A stretch of 64,000 bases of DNA from Natronoglomus mannanivorans (GTDB lineage Archaea; Halobacteriota; Halobacteria; Halobacteriales; Natrialbaceae): the NCBI GenBank assembly GCA_025517485.1, contig JAOPKB010000011.1, positions 62,001 through 126,000 of the forward strand, given 5' to 3'. The position numbers were made by a program, and so were the translations under genes. Below are positions 8,832-18,231 of this stretch, one piece after another (position 1 is the stretch's first letter; every line of letters begins with the position of its first letter). Under the pieces are notes generated by a model. The model saw only the letters and a list, made by a program, of their open reading frames with translations, was not told the DNA's origin and did not search any database.

Positions 8832-9965
8832 ATGTACGATTTCGTCGTCGTGGGTGTCGGCCCTGCTGGGGCGCGCTTTTCGCGTCGAGCGGCCGAGGCC
8901 GGCTACGACGTGCTGGCGTTCGAGCAGGGAGAGGTCGGCGATCCGCTCGCCTGTTCGGGTCACGTCAGTACCGACATCTGGGAGTTCACGGGCGAGGGTG
9001 CCCGCGAGGAGTTGTTCCAGAACGACGTGTACGGAGCCCGGTTTCACGTCGGTGGGCCCCACGATAGCAACGGTAGCGCAGACCGGAACGGTGACGACGA
9101 ACGAGACACCTACCCGTTCTACAAACGCGAGGTCGTCTCGAACGTGATCGACCGCGTCGGCCTCGACCGTCACCTCGCCGACCTCGCGCGCAAGGCGGGT
9201 GCGGACGTCCGCGACCACCACACCGTCACCGACGTCCGGGAGTTCGACGACCGCGTCGAGGTGACGGCGAAGGGCCCCGACGGCACCGACACCTACGAGG
9301 CGAAGATGGTCGCCGGCTGCGACGGCCCGCGCTCGAGGGTCCGCGACGCGCTCTCCTTGCCCGAACCGGGCGAACTCCTCCACGGCGTGCTCGCCTTCTC
9401 CGACGAACCGGACGATTCGGATTTCGTGGACGTCCACCTCACCGCCCCTCGATTCTTCGCCTGGCGGATCCCGCGCCACGAAGGGGGCGTCGAGTACGGT
9501 CTCGCCGCGCCCCCAGGCGTCCAGGTCAACAAACACTTCCAGGAGCTGATCGACGGCTACGATATCGACGTCTCCCACCGCTGTTCGGGGCTGATTCCGG
9601 TCGGGCCGCCCGACCGAGTCACCTCCCGCCGGGGCTTTCTGATCGGCGACGCCGCGGCCCAGACCAAGCCGTTCACCGGCGGCGGCATCCTCTACGGCAT
9701 GACCAGCGCCGACCACGCCGCTCGAGAGATCGATCCCGACCGGCCCACCTCGCTTGCGGCCTACGAACACGCCTGGCGCGACGACCTCGAGCGCGAGATC
9801 GAACTGGGTCACTGGCTCCGACGAGCCTACTCCCTGCCCGAGCCGGTCCAGCGTGTCGGGCTGCGTGCGGCGTCTGGCGAGATCGACGTCCACATGGATC
9901 GGCCGACGTCGGTGTTCTCGCTCGAGCACCTGAAGGCGATGCTGGGCAGTGACTCGGGATCGTAG
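8832..9965 (+). CDS. Geranylgeranyl reductase family flavoprotein
   Basis: A 377-residue FAD-dependent oxidoreductase. The N-terminal dinucleotide-binding motif is VVGVGPAGARFSRRAAE (about residues 6-22), followed by the family signature ACSGHVS, and a second FAD motif GFLIGDAAAQTKPFTGGGI near residue 265. The family reduces double bonds of isoprenoid chains, for example archaeal di-geranylgeranyl lipids. This copy is shorter than some paralogues, and an inserted polar stretch (HDSNGSADRNGDDERD) lies near residue 80. The exact lipid or menaquinone substrate is not determined. Confidence 0.88.
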   Translation: MYDFVVVGVGPAGARFSRRAAEAGYDVLAFEQGEVGDPLACSGHVSTDIWEFTGEGAREELFQNDVYGARFHVGGPHDSNGSADRNGDDERDTYPFYKREVVSNVIDRVGLDRHLADLARKAGADVRDHHTVTDVREFDDRVEVTAKGPDGTDTYEAKMVAGCDGPRSRVRDALSLPEPGELLHGVLAFSDEPDDSDFVDVHLTAPRFFAWRIPRHEGGVEYGLAAPPGVQVNKHFQELIDGYDIDVSHRCSGLIPVGPPDRVTSRRGFLIGDAAAQTKPFTGGGILYGMTSADHAAREIDPDRPTSLAAYEHAWRDDLEREIELGHWLRRAYSLPEPVQRVGLRAASGEIDVHMDRPTSVFSLEHLKAMLGSDSGS

Positions 9966-10048
9966 TCGGCGTCCGCCACACTCGAATCGGCCCGAATCGA
10001 TCGATTGAAGTGTCTTTTCTCGAGACCGAGAGATGACACAGACGAGAC

Positions 10049-10933
10049 ATGGACGCGAGCCGATCGACACTGTCAGCCAAACTGCGCCACTCGATCGCAC
10101 CGCTCGCAGGCGAGCCGACGGTCGTCAGTCTCAGCGACGTCCACGGCCACCTCGAGGCCGCCCGGAGCGCGCTGTTGGCGCCCGCCGACCACCCCGACTT
10201 CGATCCGGTCGTGACCATCGATTCGAACGGTCGCCTCGAGTGGGCCGGTAACGATTACGTCCTCGCGTTCAACGGCGACCTCGTCAACCGGGGACCGGAC
10301 TCGGCGGCCGTACTGGAACTGGTCGACTGCCTGCGCGAGCGGGCGCCAGCTGGCCGCGTGCGGTACAATATCGGGAACCACGAGACCGGCTTGTTCTTTC
10401 GCGACGTGTATCCGAGCGACGACTGTTTCACCGCTCGAGCGACCGAGTCGACCGTCCGAGCGTTCCTCGAGTCCGTCCTCGCGGGACGCGTGACGGTCGC
10501 CTTCGAGGGCCATCGGTACGTCCACACCCACGCGGGCCACCCCGACGGCGTCGATCCCGTGACGGCCAACGAGGCACTCGCCGAGGCGGCGAGCCGGTTG
10601 CTCGAGGGGCTCGGGACCGAGGACGACGAGCGGATACAGCGGGCGGTCTACGACGCCTTTCCGAATCTCTTCGCGGCCGGTCGAGACGCGAGTGCGGGCT
10701 GTCTCTGGCTCAAACTCGAGCGGTTGCCCGCCGACGCGCCGCGCCAGCTCGTCGGACACACACCGTCCGAGCAGCCTCGGCGGAACGGGAACATGATCGC
10801 TGGCGACCTGATCGGTGCGAACCTCGAGCGCGACGGTGGCGAGGGGGTGCTTCTCGAGAGGCCTGGCGAGGTGCTCGCACTGACGCGATCGGGTGACGGC
10901 GACGTCGAGCGGACGGTTCTCGAGCGAGGGTGA
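10049..10933 (+). CDS. Calcineurin-like metallophosphoesterase
   Basis: A 294-residue phosphoesterase with the di-metal motifs in order: SLSDVHGH (about residue 42), FNGDLVNRGPDS (about residue 75), YNIGNHETG (about residue 110), then THAGHPDG and LVGHTPSEQ. The GDxxxRG spacing is that of the PPP serine/threonine or diadenosine-polyphosphate phosphatases rather than of nucleases. The gene stands alone on the plus strand, preceded by a T-rich stretch (tcttttctc, about 10013-10021) that may be its promoter. Confidence 0.87.
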   Translation: MDASRSTLSAKLRHSIAPLAGEPTVVSLSDVHGHLEAARSALLAPADHPDFDPVVTIDSNGRLEWAGNDYVLAFNGDLVNRGPDSAAVLELVDCLRERAPAGRVRYNIGNHETGLFFRDVYPSDDCFTARATESTVRAFLESVLAGRVTVAFEGHRYVHTHAGHPDGVDPVTANEALAEAASRLLEGLGTEDDERIQRAVYDAFPNLFAAGRDASAGCLWLKLERLPADAPRQLVGHTPSEQPRRNGNMIAGDLIGANLERDGGEGVLLERPGEVLALTRSGDGDVERTVLERG

Positions 10934-10965
10934 GCGAGTCGAGTTCGTGTGTGCTGTGGTCCTCG

Positions 10966-11376
10966 TCAGGTCGCCCCGATCGTCCCACAGGCGATCGCGC
11001 TGGGATCTGCGATCTCGCTCCCGCTCACTGCGTCTGGATCCATGAACAGAATAGCATCTTCAGGCATCCCTTCCTCAACGCGGAGTGGTTGCCCGAGTCG
11101 CTCCTCGAGGGTCTCGAAGTCCGTCGCGTCCGCGTTCTCGAGGAGGCGTTCGGCGTTCGTCGGTGAGAGGTAGAACGTCAGGCGTCCGGGGTCGACGTCC
11201 TCGTCCTCGAGCGCCGTCAGAAGTTCTCGGAGCCCGTCGTAACTCACGTCCTCGAGACTGCGGATCGTCACGCGCTCGGTGTCGGAACCGGGAGCTTCGG
11301 AGGACTGTGTTCGAACGTTCTCGACGAGCCTGTCGAAGTCGGCGTCGATATCGATGTCGCTCTCGCTGTCGGCCAT
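10966..11376 (-). CDS. Conserved acidic haloarchaeal protein, unknown function
   Basis: A 136-residue, highly acidic soluble protein starting MADSESDIDIDADFDRL. It contains a regular alpha/beta pattern (RLTFYLSPTNAERLLENAD, EEGMPEDAILFMDPDAVSG) and no recognised catalytic motif. The ATG at 11376 is preferred over a longer in-frame start at 11427. It lies about 110 bases downstream of the DUF4013 gene on the same strand. Confidence 0.65.
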   Translation of the reverse strand: MADSESDIDIDADFDRLVENVRTQSSEAPGSDTERVTIRSLEDVSYDGLRELLTALEDEDVDPGRLTFYLSPTNAERLLENADATDFETLEERLGQPLRVEEGMPEDAILFMDPDAVSGSEIADPSAIACGTIGAT

Positions 11377-11485
11377 AGGATGGCTGGCACTCTCGAGACT
11401 CTTGATGCTATTCCCGGCGAGTTCCACCGTGACTCGAGTGTTCGATAATTGCTAGTTCAAAAGAGTCACTGTGGCCGTGTCTGGA

Positions 11486-12184
11486 TCAGACGGCCGGCCT
11501 GTCGCTCGAGAGCTCGCCGCCCCGTTCGGTGGTCGGGAGCGGGTGCAGTTCCTCCCAGGTCTGGCCGATGACGTAGAAGGCCGCGACCAGCGCGTAGAAC
11601 CCGACGATCGACCCGAGCAGGAGACCGATCATCGGGAGTTCGTTGAGCGCCGCCGTGACGATCGAGCCGGCGAGGACGATCCCGACCGACAGCAGCCAGC
11701 GGGTCGCGTAGGTCCGGTTCCAGAGGATCGGCCGCAGCGTCTCGACGTCGAAGCTCGCACCGAACCGTCGTTCTGCGGCGAAGTGTGCGACGGCTGCCGG
11801 GAAGGCGTACGCCGCCGCCAGCAGCAGTCCGACGGTGAGCAATCCGGTGAAGGCCAGTCCAGCCGCTCCGAGCGACCCGATGGTCTCGCCCGAGCCGAGC
11901 ACGATGCTGCCGATCAGGACGACGCCGATCACAGCCGGGACGAACGAGTAGACGATCGCGATCGCGACCGCCTTCGCCCCGTCGACCGTCAGCTGGCCCC
12001 AGTCCTCGAAGACCGGCACCTCGTCGTCGCCGCGAGCCGTCCGGTCGACGACCTCGACGATGTATCCCCACGCGAGGAACAGCGGGATCAACAGGAAGCC
12101 AAACAGCAACAACACGCCGCCGATGATGCTCGTCTTCCAAACGTCGTCACTCCCTCTCAAATAACTGATTGCTTCTTGTAACAT
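11486..12184 (-). CDS. DUF4013 family membrane protein
   Basis: A 232-residue membrane protein. The N-terminus MLQEAISYLRGSDDVWKT and the following GGVLLLFGFLLIPLFLAWGY are typical of DUF4013 proteins, with the motif EDWGQLTVDGAKA before the second hydrophobic region. About five or six helices follow. Function unknown. The upstream gap of about 170 bases is A/T-rich and should carry its promoter. Confidence 0.8.
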   Translation of the reverse strand: MLQEAISYLRGSDDVWKTSIIGGVLLLFGFLLIPLFLAWGYIVEVVDRTARGDDEVPVFEDWGQLTVDGAKAVAIAIVYSFVPAVIGVVLIGSIVLGSGETIGSLGAAGLAFTGLLTVGLLLAAAYAFPAAVAHFAAERRFGASFDVETLRPILWNRTYATRWLLSVGIVLAGSIVTAALNELPMIGLLLGSIVGFYALVAAFYVIGQTWEELHPLPTTERGGELSSDRPAV

Positions 12185-12353
12185 CGTACACCTCTCGTCC
12201 GTCTGCCGGTGCTCGCGGTACGATTACATATTATACGCTCGACAGGTATATAAACGCTCTATACGCCCGATTTCCGATATATGAGTGGGTGAGGAGCAAC
12301 CGTCTGGAAATAATGGCAATTTTGTATTATGTCACGGAGCCGCGACGCCGACG

Positions 12354-14207
12354 TTACTCCATCGCCGCGAGTTCGCCCGCCTGCACACCCCAGAGGTCGG
12401 CGTACCGTCCCCCCGACGCGAGCAGTTCTTCGTGAGTCCCACGTTCTTTCACGCGGCCGTCCTCGAGGAAGAGGATCTGGTCGGCCTCTTTGATCGTCGA
12501 GAGCCGGTGGGCGATGGCGAGCGTGGTTCGGTCTTCGGTGAGGACGTCCAGTCCCTCCTGGATCGCGCGTTCGGTCTCAGTGTCGACGTCGCTGGTCGCC
12601 TCGTCCAAGATGAGGACGTCGGGGTCTTGCAACAGTACGCGGGCGATGCCGACGCGCTGGCGCTGGCCGCCGGAGAGTTTGACGCCGCGCTCGCCGACTT
12701 TCGTGTCGTAGCCCTCACTCAGTTCGGTGACGAACTCGTGGGCCTGGGCGGCTTTCGCCGCCTCGCGGACGGTCTCGTCGTCGACCTCGCCCTGTCCGTA
12801 GGCGATGTTGTCCCGGACCGACCCCGAGAACAGGAACGTCTCCTGACTGACGTAACCGATCGAGCGCCGGAGACTGCCCAGTTCCACCTCGCGGACGTCC
12901 TGGCCGTCGATCCGGATCGCACCCCGATCGACGTCGTGAAAGCGCAACAGGAGCTTCAACGCGGTGGACTTGCCGGCCCCCGTGGGACCGACGAACGCGA
13001 GCGTCTCGCCGCCCTCGAGGGTGAACGAGAGATCCTCCAGCACCCGTTCGTCCTCCTCGTAGCCGAAGGTCACGTCGTCGTACTCGACGCGGGCCTCGCG
13101 GACCGAAAGCGCCGGCGCGTCCGCATCGGTCTCGAGCCGATTGGGTTGTTCCATCAGGCCGAAGATTCGTTCGGCGGAGGCGCGAGCCTGCTGGTAGAGG
13201 TTGATCAACTGGCCGAACTGTGCCATCGGGAACACCATTCGCTGGCTGTAGAGGACGAAGACGACGAACGTCCCCGCCGTCAGTTCGCCCGAGAACGGCC
13301 CCGGTGCGCCCAGAAAGACCCAGTAGCCGCCGACGACGAACGTCAGCAGGAAGCCCGCGCCGCCGATCACCCGCAGCCCGGGGAAGAAGGCGACGCTCAG
13401 CCGGATCGCGTCCCAGTTGCGCTGGTAGTACTCGTCGGAGGTTTCGGCGACACGCCCCGACTCTAACTCCTCCGTGTTGCTGGCCTTGATGACCTCGATT
13501 CCTCCGAGGTTGCCGTCGATACGGGAGTTGAGCGTCCCGACGGTCGCGCGGACGTCCTCGTAGATCGGCTGGACCTTCTGGACGAACCAGTGGGTGAAGA
13601 CCGCGATGATCGGCACTGCGATCAGCGTCACCAGCGCGAGTTGCCAGTTCTCGATGGCCATCAAGACGGCGACGCCGCCGACGGTGAACGCCAGCATACA
13701 GGCGACGTTGAACCCGCCGTTCAGGAACTGCTCGAGTCGGTTCACGTCGTTCGAGAGGATCGAGGTCATCTCGCCGGTCTCCTTCTCGGCGAAGAAGGCC
13801 ATGTCGAGGTCCTGCATGGCGTCGTAGGTGTCCGTCCGGACTTCGTGCTGGATCCGCTGGGCGAAGGCGTTCAGGCCCAGCCCCTGGATCCACGCCGCGA
13901 CCGCCGAGAGGGCGAACGTGGCGAACACCAGTCCGACCGACAGCCAGAACTGGGCGATCCGGTCTTCGGGCACCCACGCTTCGGGGACTCCCGGGAACGC
14001 GTAGGGACGGGTCTCGAGGAAGACCGCGTCGAGCGTGATCCCGAGGATCAAGATTGGGAGCAAGCCGAGCACGTGCGAGGCCGCGCTCGCGACGACGCCG
14101 ACGGCGAGCGGACGCCAGTTGCGCCGGCCGTAGGTGCCGAACAGGCGTTTCATCGGAGCGTCGATCCGCTCGCGCTGACCTGCGAACGCCTCGTCGTCGT
14201 CTCTCAT
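12354..14207 (-). CDS. ABC-type exporter, fused permease and ATPase (MsbA-like)
   Basis: A 617-residue half-transporter. The N-terminal six-helix type I exporter domain covers roughly residues 35-330; the ATPase domain carries the Walker A motif GPTGAGKST, the signature LSGGQRQRVGIARVLL, and the Walker B region VLILDEATSDVD, followed by AIAHRLSTIKEAD. Such proteins act as homodimers or heterodimers to export lipids, peptides or drugs; no substrate is indicated by context. The ATG at 14207 is preferred over a GTG three codons upstream. Confidence 0.92.
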   Translation of the reverse strand: MRDDDEAFAGQRERIDAPMKRLFGTYGRRNWRPLAVGVVASAASHVLGLLPILILGITLDAVFLETRPYAFPGVPEAWVPEDRIAQFWLSVGLVFATFALSAVAAWIQGLGLNAFAQRIQHEVRTDTYDAMQDLDMAFFAEKETGEMTSILSNDVNRLEQFLNGGFNVACMLAFTVGGVAVLMAIENWQLALVTLIAVPIIAVFTHWFVQKVQPIYEDVRATVGTLNSRIDGNLGGIEVIKASNTEELESGRVAETSDEYYQRNWDAIRLSVAFFPGLRVIGGAGFLLTFVVGGYWVFLGAPGPFSGELTAGTFVVFVLYSQRMVFPMAQFGQLINLYQQARASAERIFGLMEQPNRLETDADAPALSVREARVEYDDVTFGYEEDERVLEDLSFTLEGGETLAFVGPTGAGKSTALKLLLRFHDVDRGAIRIDGQDVREVELGSLRRSIGYVSQETFLFSGSVRDNIAYGQGEVDDETVREAAKAAQAHEFVTELSEGYDTKVGERGVKLSGGQRQRVGIARVLLQDPDVLILDEATSDVDTETERAIQEGLDVLTEDRTTLAIAHRLSTIKEADQILFLEDGRVKERGTHEELLASGGRYADLWGVQAGELAAME

Positions 14208-14379
14208 CGAGACCACCCGCTCGAGTCGGCATCGGTGTGTGCCGTCGGTCGCGGTGCGCGTCTCCGAAGGTGTCGATTCGGTGCTCGGTATCGATAGCGA
14301 TAGCGATACGCCTCGTTTCGTCCGTCTTGGGTGTTGTACATACTCCGTCGTGGTCGAATCGTCGGTCTGTATGCGATAC

Positions 14380-14471
14380 CGCCGGAGCCGTCGTCACACG
14401 CGAGGAGCCGAGGCTCCAGCAGGGTGGGCCACGAGGGTCCCAGCGGCGCTACGGGCGCGAGGACGGCGGCG
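14380..14471. other. GC-rich potentially structured segment in a 390-base intergenic region
   Basis: The region 14208-14600 has no convincing gene. Within it, cgccg-gag-ccgtc at 14380-14392 can pair with gacggcggcg at 14462-14471 around internal hairpins such as ggagcc/ggctcc (14404-14417) and gcgc/gcgc (14446-14458). This could be a small structured RNA or the leader of the ABC exporter gene, but such pairing is also easy to find by chance in GC-rich DNA. Confidence 0.25.
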
Positions 14472-14600
14472 TACTACGCGAGTCGAAGAATCGAGAGCAT
14501 CGGTTCGTTGTCAGCTTCTGCCCCGTTTCACATAATTGTTCCTCTGGCATCACAAACAGTAGCACGGTAAAGAGAAGTCAGCCAGCGACGCGAACTGCGA

Positions 14601-15689
14601 TCAGTACACCGGCAGCCGACCCGACCGATCCGACCCCTCGACGAACGGCAGTTCCGTCCGCGTCGCGGCGACCTCCTCGCCGCCGACGCGCACCGTCACC
14701 GCGTCGGCAGCGAGCCCGAACTCGACGACCGCGAGCGCGATCGGCGTCTCGAGGATCGGACTCGTCTCGGCGCGGGTCACCTCGCCGACGGCCGAGTCAC
14801 CGGCGAAGACGGCCGCGCCCGACGCCGGGACGGCTTCCCCCTCGAGCTCGAGTCCGACCAGCCGCTTCGACGGCTGGCCACGGTTCTCCACGCGCGAGAC
14901 GACCTCCTGGCCGACGTAACAACCCTTCTCGAAGTCCAACGCGCTCCGCAGTCCGAGGACGTTCGGAATCCGCCCCTCGAGTTCGGTCTCGAACAGCGGC
15001 GTCCCCGCCTCGAGCGTGAGCGTGTCCCAGGTCCGATAACCGAATGGGGCGGCGCTCATCCCGCGGTTCGCGAGCGTGTCGTAGACGGCTTCGGCGTCGT
15101 CGCTCGCACAGATCACCTCGTAACTCTCCTCGCCCGCGAGGGCGTCGGTCCGGACGACGGTCACGCCCTCCGTGTCCATCGTTCCCCGGACGAACGAGAA
15201 GCGACGGTCGGGCGTCGAAGCCCCGTTGAGCACGCCCGCGACCTTCTCCGTCGCCTGCGGACCGTGGATTCCGAAGACCGCGAAGTCGTCGGTCGCGACG
15301 CGGATCTCGACGTCCTGAATGAAGACCTTCTCCGACCAGTCCTCGGCGAGGGGTTCGGCCGCGTTCGGCGGCGTGAACAGGAGCAACCGTTCGCCGGCGT
15401 TGTAGACGTAGAGTTCGATCTCGATCCCGCCCTGCGGATCGAGGACGAGCGCGTAACAGCCCTGTCCGTCCTCGTCGGGGACGCGGTTCGAGACGACGTT
15501 GTCGACGTACTCGAGGCGGTCGTCGCCTTCGACGACGACGATGCCGTAGGCGCACTCGAGCAATCCGACGACGTTTCGGACCGCCCGGTGGGCTCGCTCG
15601 GGCCGACCGTAGTGTTCGACGACCCGTCGACCGGCGCGCTCGCCGAACGTCGCGCCGTGGTCGGCGTGAACGGACTCGATGACACTCAT
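14601..15689 (-). CDS. YgfZ/GcvT family folate-binding protein
   Basis: A 362-residue protein related to the glycine-cleavage T protein. The diagnostic C-terminal-domain motif KGCYVGQEVVSR is present at about residue 249, followed by the barrel domain (GLELEGEAVPASGAAVF). Proteins with this motif use folate to support iron-sulfur cluster enzymes (YgfZ/IBA57 role) or, less often, aminomethyl transfer. The gene stands alone, with no gcvH or gcvP nearby, which favours the YgfZ-like role. Start at the ATG at 15689. Confidence 0.88.
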   Translation of the reverse strand: MSVIESVHADHGATFGERAGRRVVEHYGRPERAHRAVRNVVGLLECAYGIVVVEGDDRLEYVDNVVSNRVPDEDGQGCYALVLDPQGGIEIELYVYNAGERLLLFTPPNAAEPLAEDWSEKVFIQDVEIRVATDDFAVFGIHGPQATEKVAGVLNGASTPDRRFSFVRGTMDTEGVTVVRTDALAGEESYEVICASDDAEAVYDTLANRGMSAAPFGYRTWDTLTLEAGTPLFETELEGRIPNVLGLRSALDFEKGCYVGQEVVSRVENRGQPSKRLVGLELEGEAVPASGAAVFAGDSAVGEVTRAETSPILETPIALAVVEFGLAADAVTVRVGGEEVAATRTELPFVEGSDRSGRLPVY

Positions 15690-15749
15690 GGATGTAGCGA
15701 GGGTCCTGAGGGTATCAGGCGTTTCGATGTTCGGACACTCGACACGCGC

Positions 15750-16049
15750 TCAAAACGGGATCCGTTTGCGGATCCAGTCTGCGATCGATTCGCCGTCGTC
15801 GTCGTCGACCGGCTCGTCGGGAACAACCCGCTCGTCGGGTTTGATGACCGTCTGACTCTCTCGATGTTCGGCAGTGATGAGGTCGTCCTCTTTGAGATCG
15901 GCCAGTGCCGCCTCGAGAGCGTCGATATCGACTTCGACGGCTGCACGGAGCTCGAAGACGGTCATCCCGTCGTCGGTTCGATTGACGAGTTCGTCGAGTA
16001 CCGCCACCTCCGTCGACTCCCGGTCTCGGTACTCTTGCTTCGCTCGCAT
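15750..16049 (-). CDS. Small winged-helix-like haloarchaeal protein (DUF6432-like)
   Basis: A 99-residue protein starting MRAKQEYRDRE. Residues about 15-70 read as a helix-turn-helix (VLDELVNRTDDGMTVFELRA, then LEAALADLKEDDLI), with a C-terminal acidic linker and a short basic end (WIRKRIPF). I link it with DUF6432 from memory. It lies 60 bases upstream of the YgfZ-like gene on the same strand. A regulatory role is likely but no target is known. Confidence 0.7.
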   Translation of the reverse strand: MRAKQEYRDRESTEVAVLDELVNRTDDGMTVFELRAAVEVDIDALEAALADLKEDDLITAEHRESQTVIKPDERVVPDEPVDDDDGESIADWIRKRIPF

Positions 16050-16138
16050 CTACCAACGTATTCGTCGACCCGGGATTTTACGTTTGCCGTTCGCTCAGTA
16101 CCAAACCGACCGTCGATTGCGGCCGCGTATGCAGTACG

Positions 16139-16147
16139 TTTTTTATG
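16139..16147 (+). promoter_or_regulatory. TATA box of the 16171 gene
   Basis: The run ttttttatg is 24-32 bases upstream of the ATG at 16171 and supports this start over longer in-frame options, giving a leaderless transcript. Confidence 0.6.
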
Positions 16148-16170
16148 CTGTGACTGGGTACGGTGTGACA

Positions 16171-17196
16171 ATGGTCCTGCGATGTTCGCTGCTCGGGCAC
16201 GACTACGGTGAGCCCGAAGTCGAGCGTGAGCGCGAAGAACGGGGCAGTGAAGTCGTCGTTACCGTCGAGGAGTACGAGGAGTGTGCTCGCTGTGGCGACC
16301 GAAACGTCCTCAGTGAGAACACCGAAGTGACGAGCCTTCCACTCGAGACGAACACTGATACCGAGCCGTCGACGTCGACGTCGACTTCCGCCCCCACCGA
16401 ACCCGACACAGCCGCCGTGACGAACGACCCGTCTACCGATGGACGAGACGCCCCACCGTCGCCCGAGTCCGACTCCGAGACGACAGCTGGCGCCGACGGA
16501 GAGAGGGACGCAGATGCAGACGACCCCACCGATCCCGATCACCCCACCGACGAGAACGGCGAGCCGATCACCGACGACGCCGAAATTCTCGAGGACGACG
16601 ACGATGACGAGCCCGCAGATCCCGACCGGGAACGCGGCGAGTGGCCCGACTCAGACGACGTCGGTCCGCCAGTCGGCTCAGAGAACGAACCAACTGCTTG
16701 GCCCGACGACGAGGGGGCAGTCGACGAAGGCGGCGAGATCATCGACGACTCGGACGGACAGTCCGGCCACGGACAGACTGCGGCGTCCGGATCGGAGACG
16801 ACGCTCGATTTCGACGCGTCGGAGGCCGTCTCCGACGCGAGCGACGCCGGTTCCGGACCCGATCACGACACCGGAACGGCCGAACCGACCGACGACGCCG
16901 TCTTCGTCGACGCGGATCCCGAATCCGACGCGAGCCATCCGGCGGCCGATGTCGACGTCGATGTCGGTTCCGGTTCCGGTTCCGACTCCGACTCCAGTTC
17001 CGGAACCGGCATTACGAGCGCACAGTCGGCACCCGCACCCAGCGAAGGATCGTCGATCCCCGACGGCGTCCCGACTGAGTTCTACTGTCCACGCTGTGAG
17101 TTCGTCGCCCCCGGGGACCGTGGCTCGCTTCGAGCCGGCGACATCTGTCCCGACTGTCGAAAGGGCTATCTCGGCGAACGCGAACGTCAGCGGTGA
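16171..17196 (+). CDS. Zinc-ribbon protein with a long acidic low-complexity middle
   Basis: A 341-residue protein. The N-terminal 50 residues (MVLRCSLLGHDYGEPEVERE) end in EECARCGDRNVLSE, resembling the haloarchaeal DUF7093 N-terminus. Roughly residues 60-290 are a disordered, Asp/Glu/Ser/Thr-rich linker with short sequence repeats (SGSGSDSDSSSG). The C-terminus holds a second zinc ribbon, FYCPRCEF...CPDCRKGYL. The architecture suggests a tethered scaffold with two zinc modules; its function is unknown. Confidence 0.78.
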   Translation: MVLRCSLLGHDYGEPEVEREREERGSEVVVTVEEYEECARCGDRNVLSENTEVTSLPLETNTDTEPSTSTSTSAPTEPDTAAVTNDPSTDGRDAPPSPESDSETTAGADGERDADADDPTDPDHPTDENGEPITDDAEILEDDDDDEPADPDRERGEWPDSDDVGPPVGSENEPTAWPDDEGAVDEGGEIIDDSDGQSGHGQTAASGSETTLDFDASEAVSDASDAGSGPDHDTGTAEPTDDAVFVDADPESDASHPAADVDVDVGSGSGSDSDSSSGTGITSAQSAPAPSEGSSIPDGVPTEFYCPRCEFVAPGDRGSLRAGDICPDCRKGYLGERERQR

Positions 17197-17372
17197 CCGG
17201 CTGGTTTCGATTCTCGTTTTCACTGTCGGTTCTGCCCTCCGTCTCCGGTCTCCCACCAGCTCCGGAACCCGGTACCGGACTCGGCCGTGTCGAGATTCAC
17301 TCGAGTTGGACCGTCGGTTACCCATTTCTTGGGCGACCGCGCGGCGTCGAACGGAACGCGGCCCGCGAGAAG

Positions 17373-17381
17373 GTTTTTGAT
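17373..17381 (+). promoter_or_regulatory. TATA box of the SHOCT protein gene
   Basis: The element gtttttgat lies 23-31 bases upstream of the ATG at 17404, fitting leaderless initiation there. Confidence 0.5.
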
Positions 17382-17403
17382 CGTCCGTCGCCGAGTATCC
17401 GAT

Positions 17404-18015
17404 ATGGTTCGCTCTCTCGCGAGGGGGCTCGCGACAGTGTTGGGGGTGTTTCTGGCGGGTGTCGTGGCACTCGGCGTGATCGCGACGATCGCCGCCGTCG
17501 TCTTCGGCATCGTCGCGACGGTCGTGTCGCTACTGGTCACCACGGCCGTTCTCGCCGTGTTCTTGCTGGCGATGGTCGGACTCGCGTCGGTCCTGTTCGG
17601 CGGTCGAAGTGACGGGCGGGCCGAGTCCGAACCGACCCGAACACGATCGTGGCGCGATCGACTTCTCGATCTCGATCTCGACGTCGGTCTCGGATCCGAT
17701 TCACCGACGAACGCGAACGGACGCGCACACGCGGACACCAGACCGGACCCCGCGACTCGTCTTCGCGAACGGTACGTCGCCGGCGACATCGACGAAGCCG
17801 AGTTCGAACGCCAGATGGAACGACTGCTCGAGACGTCCGACCTCGAGGAGCGAGTTCGCGGAGCGGATCTCGATAGCAGTATCGATCTCGCTTCCGATTC
17901 CGACACGCAGACGGACACCAGCACACGACCGTGGGACTCGAGCGTGAATCCAGAGCCGCAGTCGAACTCGAGTTCGAACCGCCCTCGCCGTCGCGATCGG
18001 CTCCGGGACCGATAG
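17404..18015 (+). CDS. SHOCT-domain membrane protein
   Basis: A 203-residue protein with two hydrophobic helices in residues 8-62 (GVFLAGVVALGVIATIAAVV; LLVTTAVLAVFLLAMVGLAS), a polar linker, and a SHOCT motif at about residues 119-141 (RLRERYVAGDIDEAEFERQM). SHOCT segments are short oligomerisation or tethering modules in haloarchaeal membrane proteins. The last 60 residues are low-complexity and end in an arginine-rich tail. Function unknown. Confidence 0.8.
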   Translation: MVRSLARGLATVLGVFLAGVVALGVIATIAAVVFGIVATVVSLLVTTAVLAVFLLAMVGLASVLFGGRSDGRAESEPTRTRSWRDRLLDLDLDVGLGSDSPTNANGRAHADTRPDPATRLRERYVAGDIDEAEFERQMERLLETSDLEERVRGADLDSSIDLASDSDTQTDTSTRPWDSSVNPEPQSNSSSNRPRRRDRLRDR

Positions 18016-18231
18016 CGAGGCGTTCGCCTCGAGTCGAGGCTCTGACCGTACACTCAGCCCAACACCACTCCGCCCACCTCACTCCAGCCTCTCATACAAC
18101 CCCACAGACGCCGAGCGAGCGACGACACGACCGAAACCGACGGATAGCCCCGCTCGCAGTTCCTGTCGTACTGACGAACCGAAACGACGTCTATGAAAAA
18201 AGGTAAACGCTCCCCCGTATATGCTCGATTC

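Noticed and set aside
14331..14570. A 79-codon plus-strand frame upstream of the ABC exporter
   Set aside because: The translation is low in structure and rich in Ser/Arg/Gly; the GC-rich pairing in the DNA is a better description.
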